Below, piece by piece: positions 1 to 7,483 of a DNA stretch of 8,022 nucleotides. Source of the DNA: Clostridiaceae bacterium (GTDB lineage Bacteria > Bacillota > Clostridia > Saccharofermentanales > DTU023); assembly GCA_012511735.1 (NCBI GenBank), contig JAAZFK010000166.1, positions 1-8,022 of the forward strand. The letters run 5' to 3'. How positions within the stretch are numbered: position 1 is the stretch's first letter; each line of letters starts with the position of its first letter. The position numbers were made by a program, and so were the translations under genes. The notes below the pieces were generated by a model that was not told where the DNA came from, did not search any database, and was given only the letters and a program-made list of their open reading frames with translations.

Positions 1-10
1 ACACCGGCAT
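1..10 (-). CDS. Possible start of the next gene (miaA candidate), cut by window edge
   Basis: An ATG on the minus strand (positions 10-8) directly abuts the TGA stop of mutL, and the visible codons read Met-Pro-Val. A GGGAGA stretch about 11 nt upstream, inside the end of mutL, could serve as ribosome binding site. Back-to-back stop and start codons are common within bacterial operons. In many bacteria miaA, the tRNA dimethylallyltransferase that makes the substrate of MiaB, follows mutL, so miaA is the natural guess. Three codons cannot identify a product: the position is seen, the identity is inferred from known gene order only. Confidence 0.3.
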
Positions 11-1852
11 TCAGACAGTTCTCCCGAACATCTTTTCAATCTGAGTGCGGCTCATCCGCAGGGCAACCGGCCGGCCGTGCGGACAGTGGTAAGGATTTGA
101 ACGCAAGGTCAGGTCTTTGATCAGGATGCGGATCTCGTCTTCTGAGAGACGATCATTGGCCTTGACGGCAGCCTTACAGGCGATCTGATGCAGGATATCT
201 GATTGGTCGACGGTCCGCCCTGTTTGTCGGGCGAGCATCAGCATGTCAAGGGCTGCCCGGAAGGCGGCGGACGGATCAATGGAGGAGGAATCCGTGGTCC
301 TGGCGGAGGGAACAGCTCTCAAAGCGATGACCCGGCCGCCGAAAGGTTCAAAATCAAAGCCCAGAGCTTCGAAGTAATCAGGCTCTTCTTCAAGCACCAG
401 CAACTCCTCCTGGCTGACTTCAATCCGAAGCGGCGTTAAAAGGGTCTGTCCGGGAACCCGTCGGCCACTCTCCTCCTGACGCTGCAGGAGCCGTTCATAC
501 AGAACACGTTCATGGGCCGCGTGCTGGTCGATCATGATCAGGGATTCACCATCATCGAGCAGGATGTATGTATCAAGGAAGGTGCCGATCAGCCTGGCTT
601 CGAGCAGGGCGCTGACTGACTCATCCCTGGCGGGCGCCTTCTTCGGGGGTTCAGCCGGCGGAGGCACTTCTTTGAACTCGATGCCGGCATCTTGTCGGAC
701 CTGAGCCGAATAGTCTTCTACGTCTTGCTTGAGCCGGGCAACCGGATGCTCAGACCGGTCACGGGCCAGTTGGTCGACTCCCAACTGGACAGGAGGGCTG
801 CTTTCAGGATCCGCGGCTTGTTCGTCAAGCGCTTGTCCGGTGACAGACGCGATCGCCCCCTCTCGCTCCAGCGTAGCTCTGATCGCGTGAAAAACGGACC
901 GAAAAACGGTCCGGTCTTCCCAGAAACGGACTTCAGTCTTTTGAGGGTGAACATTAATGTCGACCAGGTTGGGTGCAATGGTCAGTTTCAGCACCAACTG
1001 GGGAAAACGGCCCTTCATGAACCAGGTCTTACAAGCCTCATCCACCGCGCTTCGCAGAATACCCGACTGGATGACACGGCCGTTCACCATGAAGACCTGT
1101 CGACCGCGGTTATGCCTTGAGGCCGATGGCCCGGTCATGAACCCCTCCACCTTGACAGCGGGGTCATCGCCCGCAACCGGTTTCATTTCACCCGCGGCCT
1201 CATGACCAAAGACAGCGTAAATCGCGCTCAGAAGTTCGTTATCGCCCGGGGTGTAGAGGAGTTCGCGGCCATCGTTCTCCCGCTCCAGCCGGAAAGATAC
1301 ATCAGGCCGCGTCAGGGCGATTTTACCGGTAATGGCGACAATGGCCCCGGTTTCTGCTGCGTCCGTGCGCAAAAATTTGTAGCGGGCCGGGGTGTTGAAA
1401 AAGAGATCCCGGCAGGTCACCGTGGTACCGGGAGCTGCCGAACAGGGGCCTTCGAAAGTCTTCTCCCCTCCTTCAACAGTCAGGCAGCTTCCCTGAGGGT
1501 CATCCCTTCGCCTGGTGCGAAGTTCAACACGTGAGACAGCGGCGATGGATGGCAGCGCCTCGCCACGAAATCCCATGGTGTGGAGCCGGAAGAGATCGTC
1601 AGTTTGAGCCAACTTGCTGGTGGCGTGACTCTCCAGGGCCAGTCGCGCGTCTTCCGGGTCCATGCCCGCCCCGTCATCCTGGCAGGATAATTTTTTGATG
1701 CCGCCATTTTCTATCGAAAGCCGGATGATGGAGGCGCCCGCGTCCAGGGCATTTTCCATCAGTTCCTTGGCAACCGAGGCAGGCCGTTCGATGACTTCCC
1801 CAGCCGCGATACTGTTTATGGTCTGTTTGTCGAGCTTGCGGATGGTGGCCAT
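11..1852 (-). CDS. mutL: DNA mismatch repair protein MutL, endonuclease type
   Basis: MutL is the ATP-dependent matchmaker of mismatch repair and, in this subtype, also the strand-nicking enzyme. The 613-residue product has a GHKL ATPase domain: Glu30 and Asn34 in the ELMENALDAGA motif, DDGAGM at 59-64, GFRGEALPSI at 94-103, and the conserved Lys305 in VHPQKTEVRF. A variable, Pro- and acid-rich linker (about 335-415) leads to the C-terminal dimerisation and nuclease domain. That domain carries DQHAAHERVLYE (442-453, the metal-binding DQHA(X)2E(X)4E motif), ACKAAVKA (558-565), CPHGRP (590-595) and a final FGR (609-611). These are the marks of MutL from bacteria without MutH. The ATG at 1852 is preceded, after 7 nt, by a strong GGGGAGGA (1860-1867) lying inside the end of mutS, and only 3 nt separate it from the mutS stop, so translational coupling is likely. 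Length and domain order are normal for the family. A terminator-like hairpin lies inside the gene at 890-913. Confidence 0.97.
   Translation of the reverse strand: MATIRKLDKQTINSIAAGEVIERPASVAKELMENALDAGASIIRLSIENGGIKKLSCQDDGAGMDPEDARLALESHATSKLAQTDDLFRLHTMGFRGEALPSIAAVSRVELRTRRRDDPQGSCLTVEGGEKTFEGPCSAAPGTTVTCRDLFFNTPARYKFLRTDAAETGAIVAITGKIALTRPDVSFRLERENDGRELLYTPGDNELLSAIYAVFGHEAAGEMKPVAGDDPAVKVEGFMTGPSASRHNRGRQVFMVNGRVIQSGILRSAVDEACKTWFMKGRFPQLVLKLTIAPNLVDINVHPQKTEVRFWEDRTVFRSVFHAIRATLEREGAIASVTGQALDEQAADPESSPPVQLGVDQLARDRSEHPVARLKQDVEDYSAQVRQDAGIEFKEVPPPAEPPKKAPARDESVSALLEARLIGTFLDTYILLDDGESLIMIDQHAAHERVLYERLLQRQEESGRRVPGQTLLTPLRIEVSQEELLVLEEEPDYFEALGFDFEPFGGRVIALRAVPSARTTDSSSIDPSAAFRAALDMLMLARQTGRTVDQSDILHQIACKAAVKANDRLSEDEIRILIKDLTLRSNPYHCPHGRPVALRMSRTQIEKMFGRTV
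890..913 (-). terminator. Terminator-like hairpin with T5 tail inside mutL (sense strand)
   Basis: Read on the mutL sense strand, the sequence is CGGACCG, a TTTTT loop, CGGTCCG and then TTTTT. This is a perfect 7-bp GC-rich stem directly followed by a T tract, the form of an intrinsic terminator. It encodes the tandem peptide RTVF-RSVF (residues 314-321), at the end of the N-terminal ATPase half of MutL. It also reads as a 12-nt direct repeat with one mismatch. Translating ribosomes would normally mask it. It may be only a by-product of the repeated Arg-x-Val-Phe codons; the structure is seen, a function is inferred. Confidence 0.35.
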
Positions 1853-1855
1853 GAG

Positions 1856-4510
1856 TCAGTCCTCCCCGTCTCCGGTCGTTTGTCTTCTGCGTCGGGACGC
1901 CAGGTCTTTGAGATCGACCAGGAGGCCGTAGGCCTCGACAGGCCGCATCTGATCAATGTCAGCCTCATCCAGCAAGCGGATGACCTCATCCGCCGTACGG
2001 ACGGACTGGGCACCGCTGAACAGATCCTGTTGGCCGTCCATGGTTCTGGATCGTTGCCTGACGATTCTCCGTTTATTTTGGCCTGACGCCTCCAGATGCG
2101 CCATCAGTTCCCGCGCGCGATCGACAACCGAATCCGGGATGCCCGCGAGTTTGGCCACATCAATGCCGTAGCTCTCGTTGGCGCCTCCTGGCCTTACCTG
2201 GTGCAGGAAGATGATCTCCCCTTTTTCTTCCGCCACATCAAAATGGGCATTGAAGACGCCGGGCAGTTTGTTTCCAAGGTCGATCAATTCATGGTAGTGG
2301 GTGGCAAAGAGCGCACGCGCGCCCAACATGGCGGGATCCGAGATATGCTCGACCACGGCCCATGCGATCGACAGGCCGTCCGCTGTGCCCGTACCGCGCC
2401 CGATCTCATCCATGATAAGCAGGCTGTCGGGGGTGGCCTGATCCAGAATAGAGGCAAGCTCACTCATCTCCACCATGAAGGTGGACTGTCCCCCCGCCAG
2501 GTCATCCGAGGCGCCGACCCGGGTCATGATCCGGTCAACGATCCCGACCAGGGCTGATTCCGCCGGGACAAAGCTGCCGATCTGAGCCAGAAGAACCACG
2601 ATGGCGGTCTGTCGCATGTAAGTCGATTTTCCCGACATGTTGGGACCGGTCAGCACCATGGCCCGCCGGTCTTTCCCATCCAGATCGAGATCGTTTGCGA
2701 CAAACTCTCCCTGGGCACCAAGCGTCTGTTCCACTACCGCGTGCCGACCGCCCATGATGACCAATTCCCGGCTTTCAGTGACGACTGGCCGGCAATATTT
2801 TTGCTTGTCCGCCAGCTCAGCCAGGGACAAAAGCACATCCAGTTTTGCCAGTGACCGGGCTGTCGATTGAAGTTCCGGCAGCCTGTCCGCTACCTGATCT
2901 CGCAAATCCAAAAACAGCTGGTGTTCCAGGGCTTTTTTCTTTTGTTCAGCCCCCAGGATCCTGTCTTCTTTTTCCTTCAACTGTGTGGTGATGAAACGTT
3001 CGGCGTTGACCAGGGTCTGTTTGCGGACGAAATGATCGGGTACCTTATCCAGCTGGGCCCGCGATACTTCAAAATAGTAACCAAAGACCCGGTTATAACC
3101 GACCTTAAGATTCTTGATACCGGTCGCCTGCCGTTCTTCGGTCTCCAATGAAAGGATGTAGTCCCTGCCGTGTTCAGTCGCGTCCGCCAGTTCATCGACT
3201 TCAGCGTTGAAGCCTTTTTTGAAGATGCCCCCCTCAGTGATCAGGAGAGGCGGATCGTCAGCCAGGGCGCGGGTAAGAAGCGCGGCCAGGTCACCTAATT
3301 CATGGATGGAATCCCGAAGCTGTGATAAACCGCTGTCCTCATAGACTTCAAGCAATTCCCGCAAACCGGGCAATCTGTCCAGGACCTTCAAGAGCGCTGC
3401 CAGGTCGCGTGGCGTCACCGCCCCCGCGGCGATTCTGCCTGAGAGGCGCTCGATATCATAAAGGCCGGTCAGCGCGTCCCGAAGTGATTGTCTGGAGACG
3501 AACTGCTCGACCAGGGCGGCCACCGATGACTGGCGGGCCAGGATCCTTGTCGGGTCAACCAGTGGCTGTTCGAGCCAGGCGCGCAGGAGTCTGGCGCCCA
3601 TGGCCGTCTTGGTGCGGTCAATCGCCCACAAGAGGCTTCCCCGTCGTTTGCGGTCACGGATGGTTTCGGTCAGTTCCAGATTGGTCCGACTCGCCCTGTC
3701 GAGCAGCATGTAATCCTGAAGCAGATAAGGCTTGATCTCGCCGATCTGCTCCGGCACTTGTTTTTGCGTGTCTTCCAGATAAGTGAGTAAGGCGGCTGAA
3801 GCCCGGGGCCAAAGTCTTTGGGAGGCACCGAAAGACAGGCTTTTCTGTCTGGCGTTTTCCAGGGAAAAGGCGCTCTCTCCCAGAATAGTGAAAGTCACCT
3901 GGCTCCGGTTGGCCAGGTCGAGAAAGCGTTTGTTGGTTGCGAATGATTCATTGACCAGATACTCGACCGGCTTCAGCCGTGACAGCTCATCGAAGAGCTG
4001 TTCCTCCGCCTGGCTGGAAATCATTTCCGTCGTTTCGAACCGTCCGGATGACAGGTCGCAGGCCGCGAGACCGAAGGCAGCTCCAGTCTGGCAGACCGCA
4101 CACAGATAACGGTAAGTCATGGCATCAAGCAGGTCGGGATCGATCTGGGTTCCGGGTGTCAAGACCCGGACTACCTGCCGGTCGACCAGACCCTTGGCCT
4201 GGGCGGGATCTTCGACCTGGTCACAGATCGCCACCTTATAACCTCTGGCAAGCAAGCGCTTGAGGTAGTTACCGGCCGCGTGGTGAGGTACCCCGCACAT
4301 GGGGGCCCTTTCCTCCAAACCACAATCCCTGCCGGTCAAGGCAAGCTCAAGCTCACGGGATGCGACCAGGGCATCGTCGAAGAAAAGTTCGTAGAAGTCA
4401 CCCAGTCGGAAAAATATCAGACAATCGGGGTACTTTTCCTTTTCCTCGATTAATTGACGCATCATGGGGGTGACACGCGTTTTATCTACCTGGTCGAACG
4501 TCAGATGCAT
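1856..4510 (-). CDS. mutS: DNA mismatch repair protein MutS
   Basis: MutS scans DNA as a dimer, binds mispairs and small loops, and on ATP binding becomes a sliding clamp that recruits MutL. The product has 884 residues, a typical MutS1 length. The N-terminal mismatch-binding domain carries GDFYELF, with the mispair-contacting Phe39-Tyr40-Glu41. Connector, lever and clamp regions follow (roughly 130-560). The ATPase domain shows Walker A GPNMSGKST (622-630), the GGQSTFMVEMSE block (673-684), Walker B LLIMDEIGRGT (Asp701, Glu702) and FATHYHEL (735-742). Near the C-terminus QQDLF (827-831) matches the consensus of beta sliding clamp-binding peptides. The ATG at 4510 has an AGGAGG (complement at 4522-4527), but with a rather long 11-nt spacing; an in-frame stop 9 nt upstream rules out a longer ATG-initiated form. 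The miaB stop lies 27 nt upstream and the mutL start 3 nt downstream, so it sits in the middle of an operon. Confidence 0.98.
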   Translation of the reverse strand: MHLTFDQVDKTRVTPMMRQLIEEKEKYPDCLIFFRLGDFYELFFDDALVASRELELALTGRDCGLEERAPMCGVPHHAAGNYLKRLLARGYKVAICDQVEDPAQAKGLVDRQVVRVLTPGTQIDPDLLDAMTYRYLCAVCQTGAAFGLAACDLSSGRFETTEMISSQAEEQLFDELSRLKPVEYLVNESFATNKRFLDLANRSQVTFTILGESAFSLENARQKSLSFGASQRLWPRASAALLTYLEDTQKQVPEQIGEIKPYLLQDYMLLDRASRTNLELTETIRDRKRRGSLLWAIDRTKTAMGARLLRAWLEQPLVDPTRILARQSSVAALVEQFVSRQSLRDALTGLYDIERLSGRIAAGAVTPRDLAALLKVLDRLPGLRELLEVYEDSGLSQLRDSIHELGDLAALLTRALADDPPLLITEGGIFKKGFNAEVDELADATEHGRDYILSLETEERQATGIKNLKVGYNRVFGYYFEVSRAQLDKVPDHFVRKQTLVNAERFITTQLKEKEDRILGAEQKKKALEHQLFLDLRDQVADRLPELQSTARSLAKLDVLLSLAELADKQKYCRPVVTESRELVIMGGRHAVVEQTLGAQGEFVANDLDLDGKDRRAMVLTGPNMSGKSTYMRQTAIVVLLAQIGSFVPAESALVGIVDRIMTRVGASDDLAGGQSTFMVEMSELASILDQATPDSLLIMDEIGRGTGTADGLSIAWAVVEHISDPAMLGARALFATHYHELIDLGNKLPGVFNAHFDVAEEKGEIIFLHQVRPGGANESYGIDVAKLAGIPDSVVDRARELMAHLEASGQNKRRIVRQRSRTMDGQQDLFSGAQSVRTADEVIRLLDEADIDQMRPVEAYGLLVDLKDLASRRRRQTTGDGED

Positions 4511-4537
4511 CTTGCTTCAGGCCTCCTCTTGATCATT

Positions 4538-6007
4538 CTAAGGGATGTCAGCATGACCTTCCAGGGAGAAGGAGCCGGCCTTCACGATCTTCACGCGAAC
4601 GAAAGACCCCACGTATGGATTGACATGATCTGTTCCATCTGCCTGTAAAGATGTACTATCGTCAAAAGAAACGTTGACCAGCCGGTCGTCTCTGGTTCTG
4701 CCTGACAGGATCCTGGGATCACGTCTGCTGGGACCGTCAAGGAGCACTTCAACCGTCTTACCCAAAAGAGACCGGTTGGATTCCAGACTGATTTGATTCT
4801 GCAGTTCAACCAGCCGCTCGAACCGCCCCTGTACCAGATCCCTGTCCCCCTGATCGTAGAGGGAAGCCGCGGGAGTCCCGCTTCTTGGACTGTAGAGGAA
4901 GGTGAAAGCAGCGTCAAAGCGCGCCTCTTCCATGACCCGCAAGGTCGCCTCGAAGTCCTCTTCATCTTCACCAGGGAATCCGACAATCAAATCTGTCGTA
5001 ATGGTCAATCCCGGACGGCTGTCCCTTAAGCGGTGAACCCGGTCGAGAAAATGGGCTGCCGTATACTTGCGGTTCATCTTTTTCAAAATACGGTCGCTAC
5101 CGGATTGGATGGGCAGGTGGACGTGCGGCTCAATCACAGGATAGCTGCCAATGACCTCAATCAACTCGTCGGACAAATCCTTGGGGTGTGAGGTCATAAA
5201 GCGGACGATCCCCAATGACTCGATCAGACTGATATCCCTGATCAGTTCCGCGAAACCGGGTGCCTGACCTCCCTGCAGCCTGACATCATTTCCATAAGAG
5301 TTGACGTTCTGTCCCAGAAGCATGATTTCGACCGCCCCGCTTCGCACCGTCCCGATCGCCTCCTCCATGATTTGCTCGTAGGGACGGCTCTTTTCCCGCC
5401 CCCTGGTGTAGGGCACGATGCAATAGGAACAAATATTGTTGCATCCCGTCATGACCGTGATCAGGGCACGATGAGGCTTCACCCGCCTGACGGGCTGCCC
5501 TGTGGCGAACGGATCACTCTCTTTGCGGGTTAAGTCGCGTGTCCCCTGTTTGCGTTCTGAATAAAGGACATCCCCCAGCGCCGCAGGCAAAAGCTCCATG
5601 GCACCAGCTCCAAGCGCGAAATCAACATAGGAAAATGTCTTGAAAAGTACGTCCCGATGAAGGTCCTGCTCCATCATGCAGCCCAGCACGCCGATCACGG
5701 GCAGCGTCTTCTTTTTAATTGGCTTCAGCCGGCCGACATGACCGAAAAAGCGTTCGTCGGCATTGGCCCTGACACTGCAGGTATTGAAAAGAACCAGTTC
5801 AGAATCATCGACGGAAGTGCCCTCGGCAAAGCCCATTTCTTCGAGTATGCCTGCGGCAATCTCGCTGTCGTGGTCGTTTTGTTGACAACCGAAGGTTTGG
5901 ATGAAGTAAGTGGGTGGACGCTGGTTTTCTTCAGCAAAATCGGAGGTCCATCCGCGAACGCGGTCAAGCTCGGTATCTGCGGTAAAGTCGGGATAGTTCT
6001 GATTCAT
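4538..6007 (-). CDS. miaB: tRNA-2-methylthio-N6-dimethylallyladenosine synthase MiaB
   Basis: MiaB is a radical-SAM methylthiotransferase that converts i6A37 to ms2i6A37 next to the anticodon of tRNAs reading UNN codons. The 489-residue protein has the three family domains. The N-terminal UPF0004 domain holds cluster-binding Cys41 (FGCQQND), Cys77 (NTCSVR) and Cys110 (LGCMM). The radical-SAM core has the CX3CX2C triad Cys189, Cys193 and Cys196 in TGCNNICSYCIVPYTRGRE. A C-terminal TRAM RNA-binding domain covers about 413-480. The FGCQQND and IVPYTRGRE forms and the lack of an extra ferredoxin-like domain favour MiaB over the relatives MtaB and RimO. About 30 N-terminal residues precede the core, as in Bacillota homologues. 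The ATG at 6007 lies 10 nt after the stop of the preceding membrane-protein gene and has only a weak ACAGG in front, so coupled translation is plausible. Two probable substrate tRNA genes (Tyr, Leu-CAA) lie at the right end of the window. Confidence 0.96.
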   Translation of the reverse strand: MNQNYPDFTADTELDRVRGWTSDFAEENQRPPTYFIQTFGCQQNDHDSEIAAGILEEMGFAEGTSVDDSELVLFNTCSVRANADERFFGHVGRLKPIKKKTLPVIGVLGCMMEQDLHRDVLFKTFSYVDFALGAGAMELLPAALGDVLYSERKQGTRDLTRKESDPFATGQPVRRVKPHRALITVMTGCNNICSYCIVPYTRGREKSRPYEQIMEEAIGTVRSGAVEIMLLGQNVNSYGNDVRLQGGQAPGFAELIRDISLIESLGIVRFMTSHPKDLSDELIEVIGSYPVIEPHVHLPIQSGSDRILKKMNRKYTAAHFLDRVHRLRDSRPGLTITTDLIVGFPGEDEEDFEATLRVMEEARFDAAFTFLYSPRSGTPAASLYDQGDRDLVQGRFERLVELQNQISLESNRSLLGKTVEVLLDGPSRRDPRILSGRTRDDRLVNVSFDDSTSLQADGTDHVNPYVGSFVRVKIVKAGSFSLEGHADIP

Positions 6008-6017
6008 AGGCCTGTCA

Positions 6018-6695
6018 TCATTTCAATTGATTATGATCGAGGACCGGCGCTGTCATCTTCCTCAAACTCCTCCGCTTCCCTCTGACCCGTCTCGGCAGGA
6101 TAGCAGTTTTGACGGCAACCTCAGGTCTCAGTGCGAAAACTCTCAGATTTCCCAGGTTCTCAATGTCAGAGAAGACAACCATTTCCGAATACTCGAGTTC
6201 GTTCAGAGGTTGCTGGAATCGAACCACCAACAAAAGTCGTTTTCTGGATCGCGGATTTCTTGCCACCCAGGCGCGCACGCTGGAGAAATGAGGGATGGAC
6301 CGAAAACCTAGTTCTTTCATCAATTGACGGTCTCCCATTTTTTCGACGGAACGCCCGTAAAGGAGCGCCATCCGGTCGATCTCAGGGAAAGGAATCAGCC
6401 GGGCGCCTGACACGTCCTCAACGACCAGCTCATCATTCCTGGTGATAAAGAGGTGGCAGGATGTGCCCATGAAACTCGACAGGCCGGACACAACGGTCAT
6501 GATCCCGCCCCATTTCGCCTTACGCTCCTTGGTCTCAAGCCGGATCCGTCTGAGCGTCAGAGCCCGCCTGATCCGCCTCCAGATGATGGCGCTGATGGAA
6601 AGGGCCATCAGGGCGAAGCCGATCTGCAGGGGCAAGGTGCCCTGCCAGACCAGAAAAAGCGCGCTTAAGAATAGAATGATAAGAGCAGGAATCAT
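6018..6695 (-). CDS. Two-helix membrane protein of unknown function
   Basis: I do not recognise this 225-residue protein. Two hydrophobic segments at about 2-17 and 21-39 are separated by a short Gln-Gly-Thr-Leu-Pro turn and form a likely membrane hairpin. The many Arg and Lys residues just after the second segment (40-61) predict, by the positive-inside rule, that the remaining 165 or so residues face the cytoplasm. That part mixes predicted beta strands (HLFITRNDELVVEDVSG, LLLVVRFQQPL, EMVVFSDIENLGNLRVFAL) with a helix-rich middle, and ends in a very basic tail (RRVRGKRRSLRK, 202-213). The layout resembles small membrane-anchored proteins with a PH-like or otherwise all-beta cytoplasmic domain, but I can see no catalytic motif. 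The start at 6695 is the only good ATG: an in-frame TAA lies 9 nt upstream, no Shine-Dalgarno is visible, and an extended -10 promoter element ends 6 nt before it. Its stop lies 10 nt before miaB. That it is a real gene rests on its length, strand, spacing and coherent membrane topology. Confidence 0.8.
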   Translation of the reverse strand: MIPALIILFLSALFLVWQGTLPLQIGFALMALSISAIIWRRIRRALTLRRIRLETKERKAKWGGIMTVVSGLSSFMGTSCHLFITRNDELVVEDVSGARLIPFPEIDRMALLYGRSVEKMGDRQLMKELGFRSIPHFSSVRAWVARNPRSRKRLLLVVRFQQPLNELEYSEMVVFSDIENLGNLRVFALRPEVAVKTAILPRRVRGKRRSLRKMTAPVLDHNQLK

Positions 6696-6701
6696 GCCAG
6701 C

Positions 6702-6710
6702 ATTTTAACA
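6702..6710 (-). promoter_or_regulatory. Possible extended -10 promoter for the membrane protein gene
   Basis: The minus strand reads TG-T-TAAAAT, matching the extended -10 form TGnTATAAT with one hexamer mismatch. No convincing -35 lies 16-18 nt further upstream, which extended -10 promoters can tolerate. The hexamer ends 6 nt before the ATG at 6695, so transcription would begin at about the start codon itself and give a leaderless or nearly leaderless mRNA. This agrees with the missing Shine-Dalgarno. If real, it would let the membrane protein-miaB-mutS-mutL part be transcribed apart from the acyltransferase gene. Confidence 0.35.
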
Positions 6711-6737
6711 TATGCCCTCACCGGGCCGGCATGCACA

Positions 6738-7421
6738 CTAATCGAAAAGCTTACGATGTGTGATCTCTCCCCTGTTTTTATGGATGGAATTGCGGGGGAT
6801 GCTCCTGCGGACAAAAGAGAGGGGGTAGACCAGACTGCCCGCTCCCACCATGACACCCGGACTCAGGACAGCGTTGCAGCCAATTTCAACATTCTCAGCC
6901 ACCATGGCGCCGAATTTGCGAAGGCCTGTTTCCATGCTTTCGCTTCCCAGCCGAACCTTGACATTCTTGCCGTCCGATCTCAGGTTGGAGGTGATGGCTC
7001 CCGCGCCAAGGTGAGCCCCAAAAGAGAGAATGCTGTCGCCGACGTAGTTATAATGAGGCACATCGACCTGGCCCAGCAACATGGCATTTTTGATTTCAGA
7101 CGCATTGCCCACCACACATTCATCGCCAACGAAGGCCCGCCCCCGGATGTATGCTCCCGGTTTTACCCGCGAATGCTCGCCGATGATGGTGGGACCTTCA
7201 ATGGTTGTGAACTCCGCAATCTTCGCGCTTCGGGCCACCCAGATATCCTTGCCGACGCGCTCATACCTCTCTTCGGACAATTGACTGCCCAGCGCCAGCA
7301 AAAAAGAGCCGATGTTGCCAAGCAGCTCCCAGGGGTAGACTGAGTTGGCAAAGAAGGAATGGAAGACTTCATCGCCTTTCAGATAAAAAAAGTTTTTCGT
7401 CATCAGTTCGGGAATATCCAT
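6738..7421 (-). CDS. GlmU-related left-handed beta-helix acyltransferase (no uridylyltransferase domain)
   Basis: The 227-residue protein has a short N-terminal part (about 1-55) followed by hexapeptide repeats of a left-handed beta-helix (about 57-205, for example ARSAKIAEFTTIEGPTIIGEHSRVKPGAYI). Such proteins act as cytoplasmic trimers and transfer acyl groups from CoA. The block VPHYNYVGDSILSFGAHLGAGAITSN (121-146) corresponds to the acetyltransferase site of GlmU, and His123 aligns with the catalytic histidine of that family (His363 in E. coli GlmU). The N-terminal nucleotidyltransferase domain of true GlmU, with its GxGTRM-type loop, is absent. An acetyl-CoA-dependent sugar-phosphate or amino-sugar acetyltransferase role in envelope precursor synthesis is likely, but the substrate is unknown. 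Homologues are often loosely labelled UDP-N-acetylglucosamine pyrophosphorylase, which the missing domain does not support. The start was set at the ATG at 7421 because of the strong AAGAGGTG 5 nt upstream; an in-frame TTG at 7469 has no ribosome binding site. It lies 109 nt after tRNA-Pro on the same strand. Confidence 0.85.
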   Translation of the reverse strand: MDIPELMTKNFFYLKGDEVFHSFFANSVYPWELLGNIGSFLLALGSQLSEERYERVGKDIWVARSAKIAEFTTIEGPTIIGEHSRVKPGAYIRGRAFVGDECVVGNASEIKNAMLLGQVDVPHYNYVGDSILSFGAHLGAGAITSNLRSDGKNVKVRLGSESMETGLRKFGAMVAENVEIGCNAVLSPGVMVGAGSLVYPLSFVRRSIPRNSIHKNRGEITHRKLFD

Positions 7422-7426
7422 GGGTT

Positions 7427-7434
7427 CACCTCTT
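7427..7434 (-). promoter_or_regulatory. Ribosome binding site that fixes the acyltransferase start
   Basis: The minus strand reads AAGAGGTG, then AACCC, then ATG. This is a near-consensus Shine-Dalgarno sequence at good spacing. It selects the ATG at 7421 over the TTG at 7469, which would add 16 residues (MRLAVSSLVPSGRGEP) with no family resemblance. Confidence 0.8.
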
Positions 7435-7483
7435 CCGCTTGGCACAAGACTTGATACAGCGAGTCGCAACTATGTCCACGGAT

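Noticed and set aside
692..1120. Plus-strand open frame of 142 codons opposite mutL, and similar ones at 203-439 and 1202-1534
   Set aside because: They lie wholly antisense to a strongly conserved mutL, have no recognisable domains or ribosome binding site, and are expected by chance in GC-rich coding DNA.
2096..2557. Plus-strand open frame of 153 codons opposite mutS
   Set aside because: It is opposite the conserved MutS ATPase domain, and its composition (His-, Arg- and Gly-rich) looks like a mirror of the mutS codons.
6711..6733. GC-rich imperfect stem (ATGCC/GGCAT) after the acyltransferase gene as a terminator
   Set aside because: The stem is short, has alternative pairings and is followed by no T tract on either strand.
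7384..7391. Run of seven A (T on the sense strand) near the start of the acyltransferase gene, a possible slippage or phase-variation site
   Set aside because: Seven bases is short for phase variation, the frame is intact, and the residues (KNFFYLKG) read naturally.
7422..7469. Longer form of the acyltransferase starting at TTG 7469
   Set aside because: There is no ribosome binding site before the TTG, and a strong AAGAGGTG stands at the right distance from the ATG at 7421.
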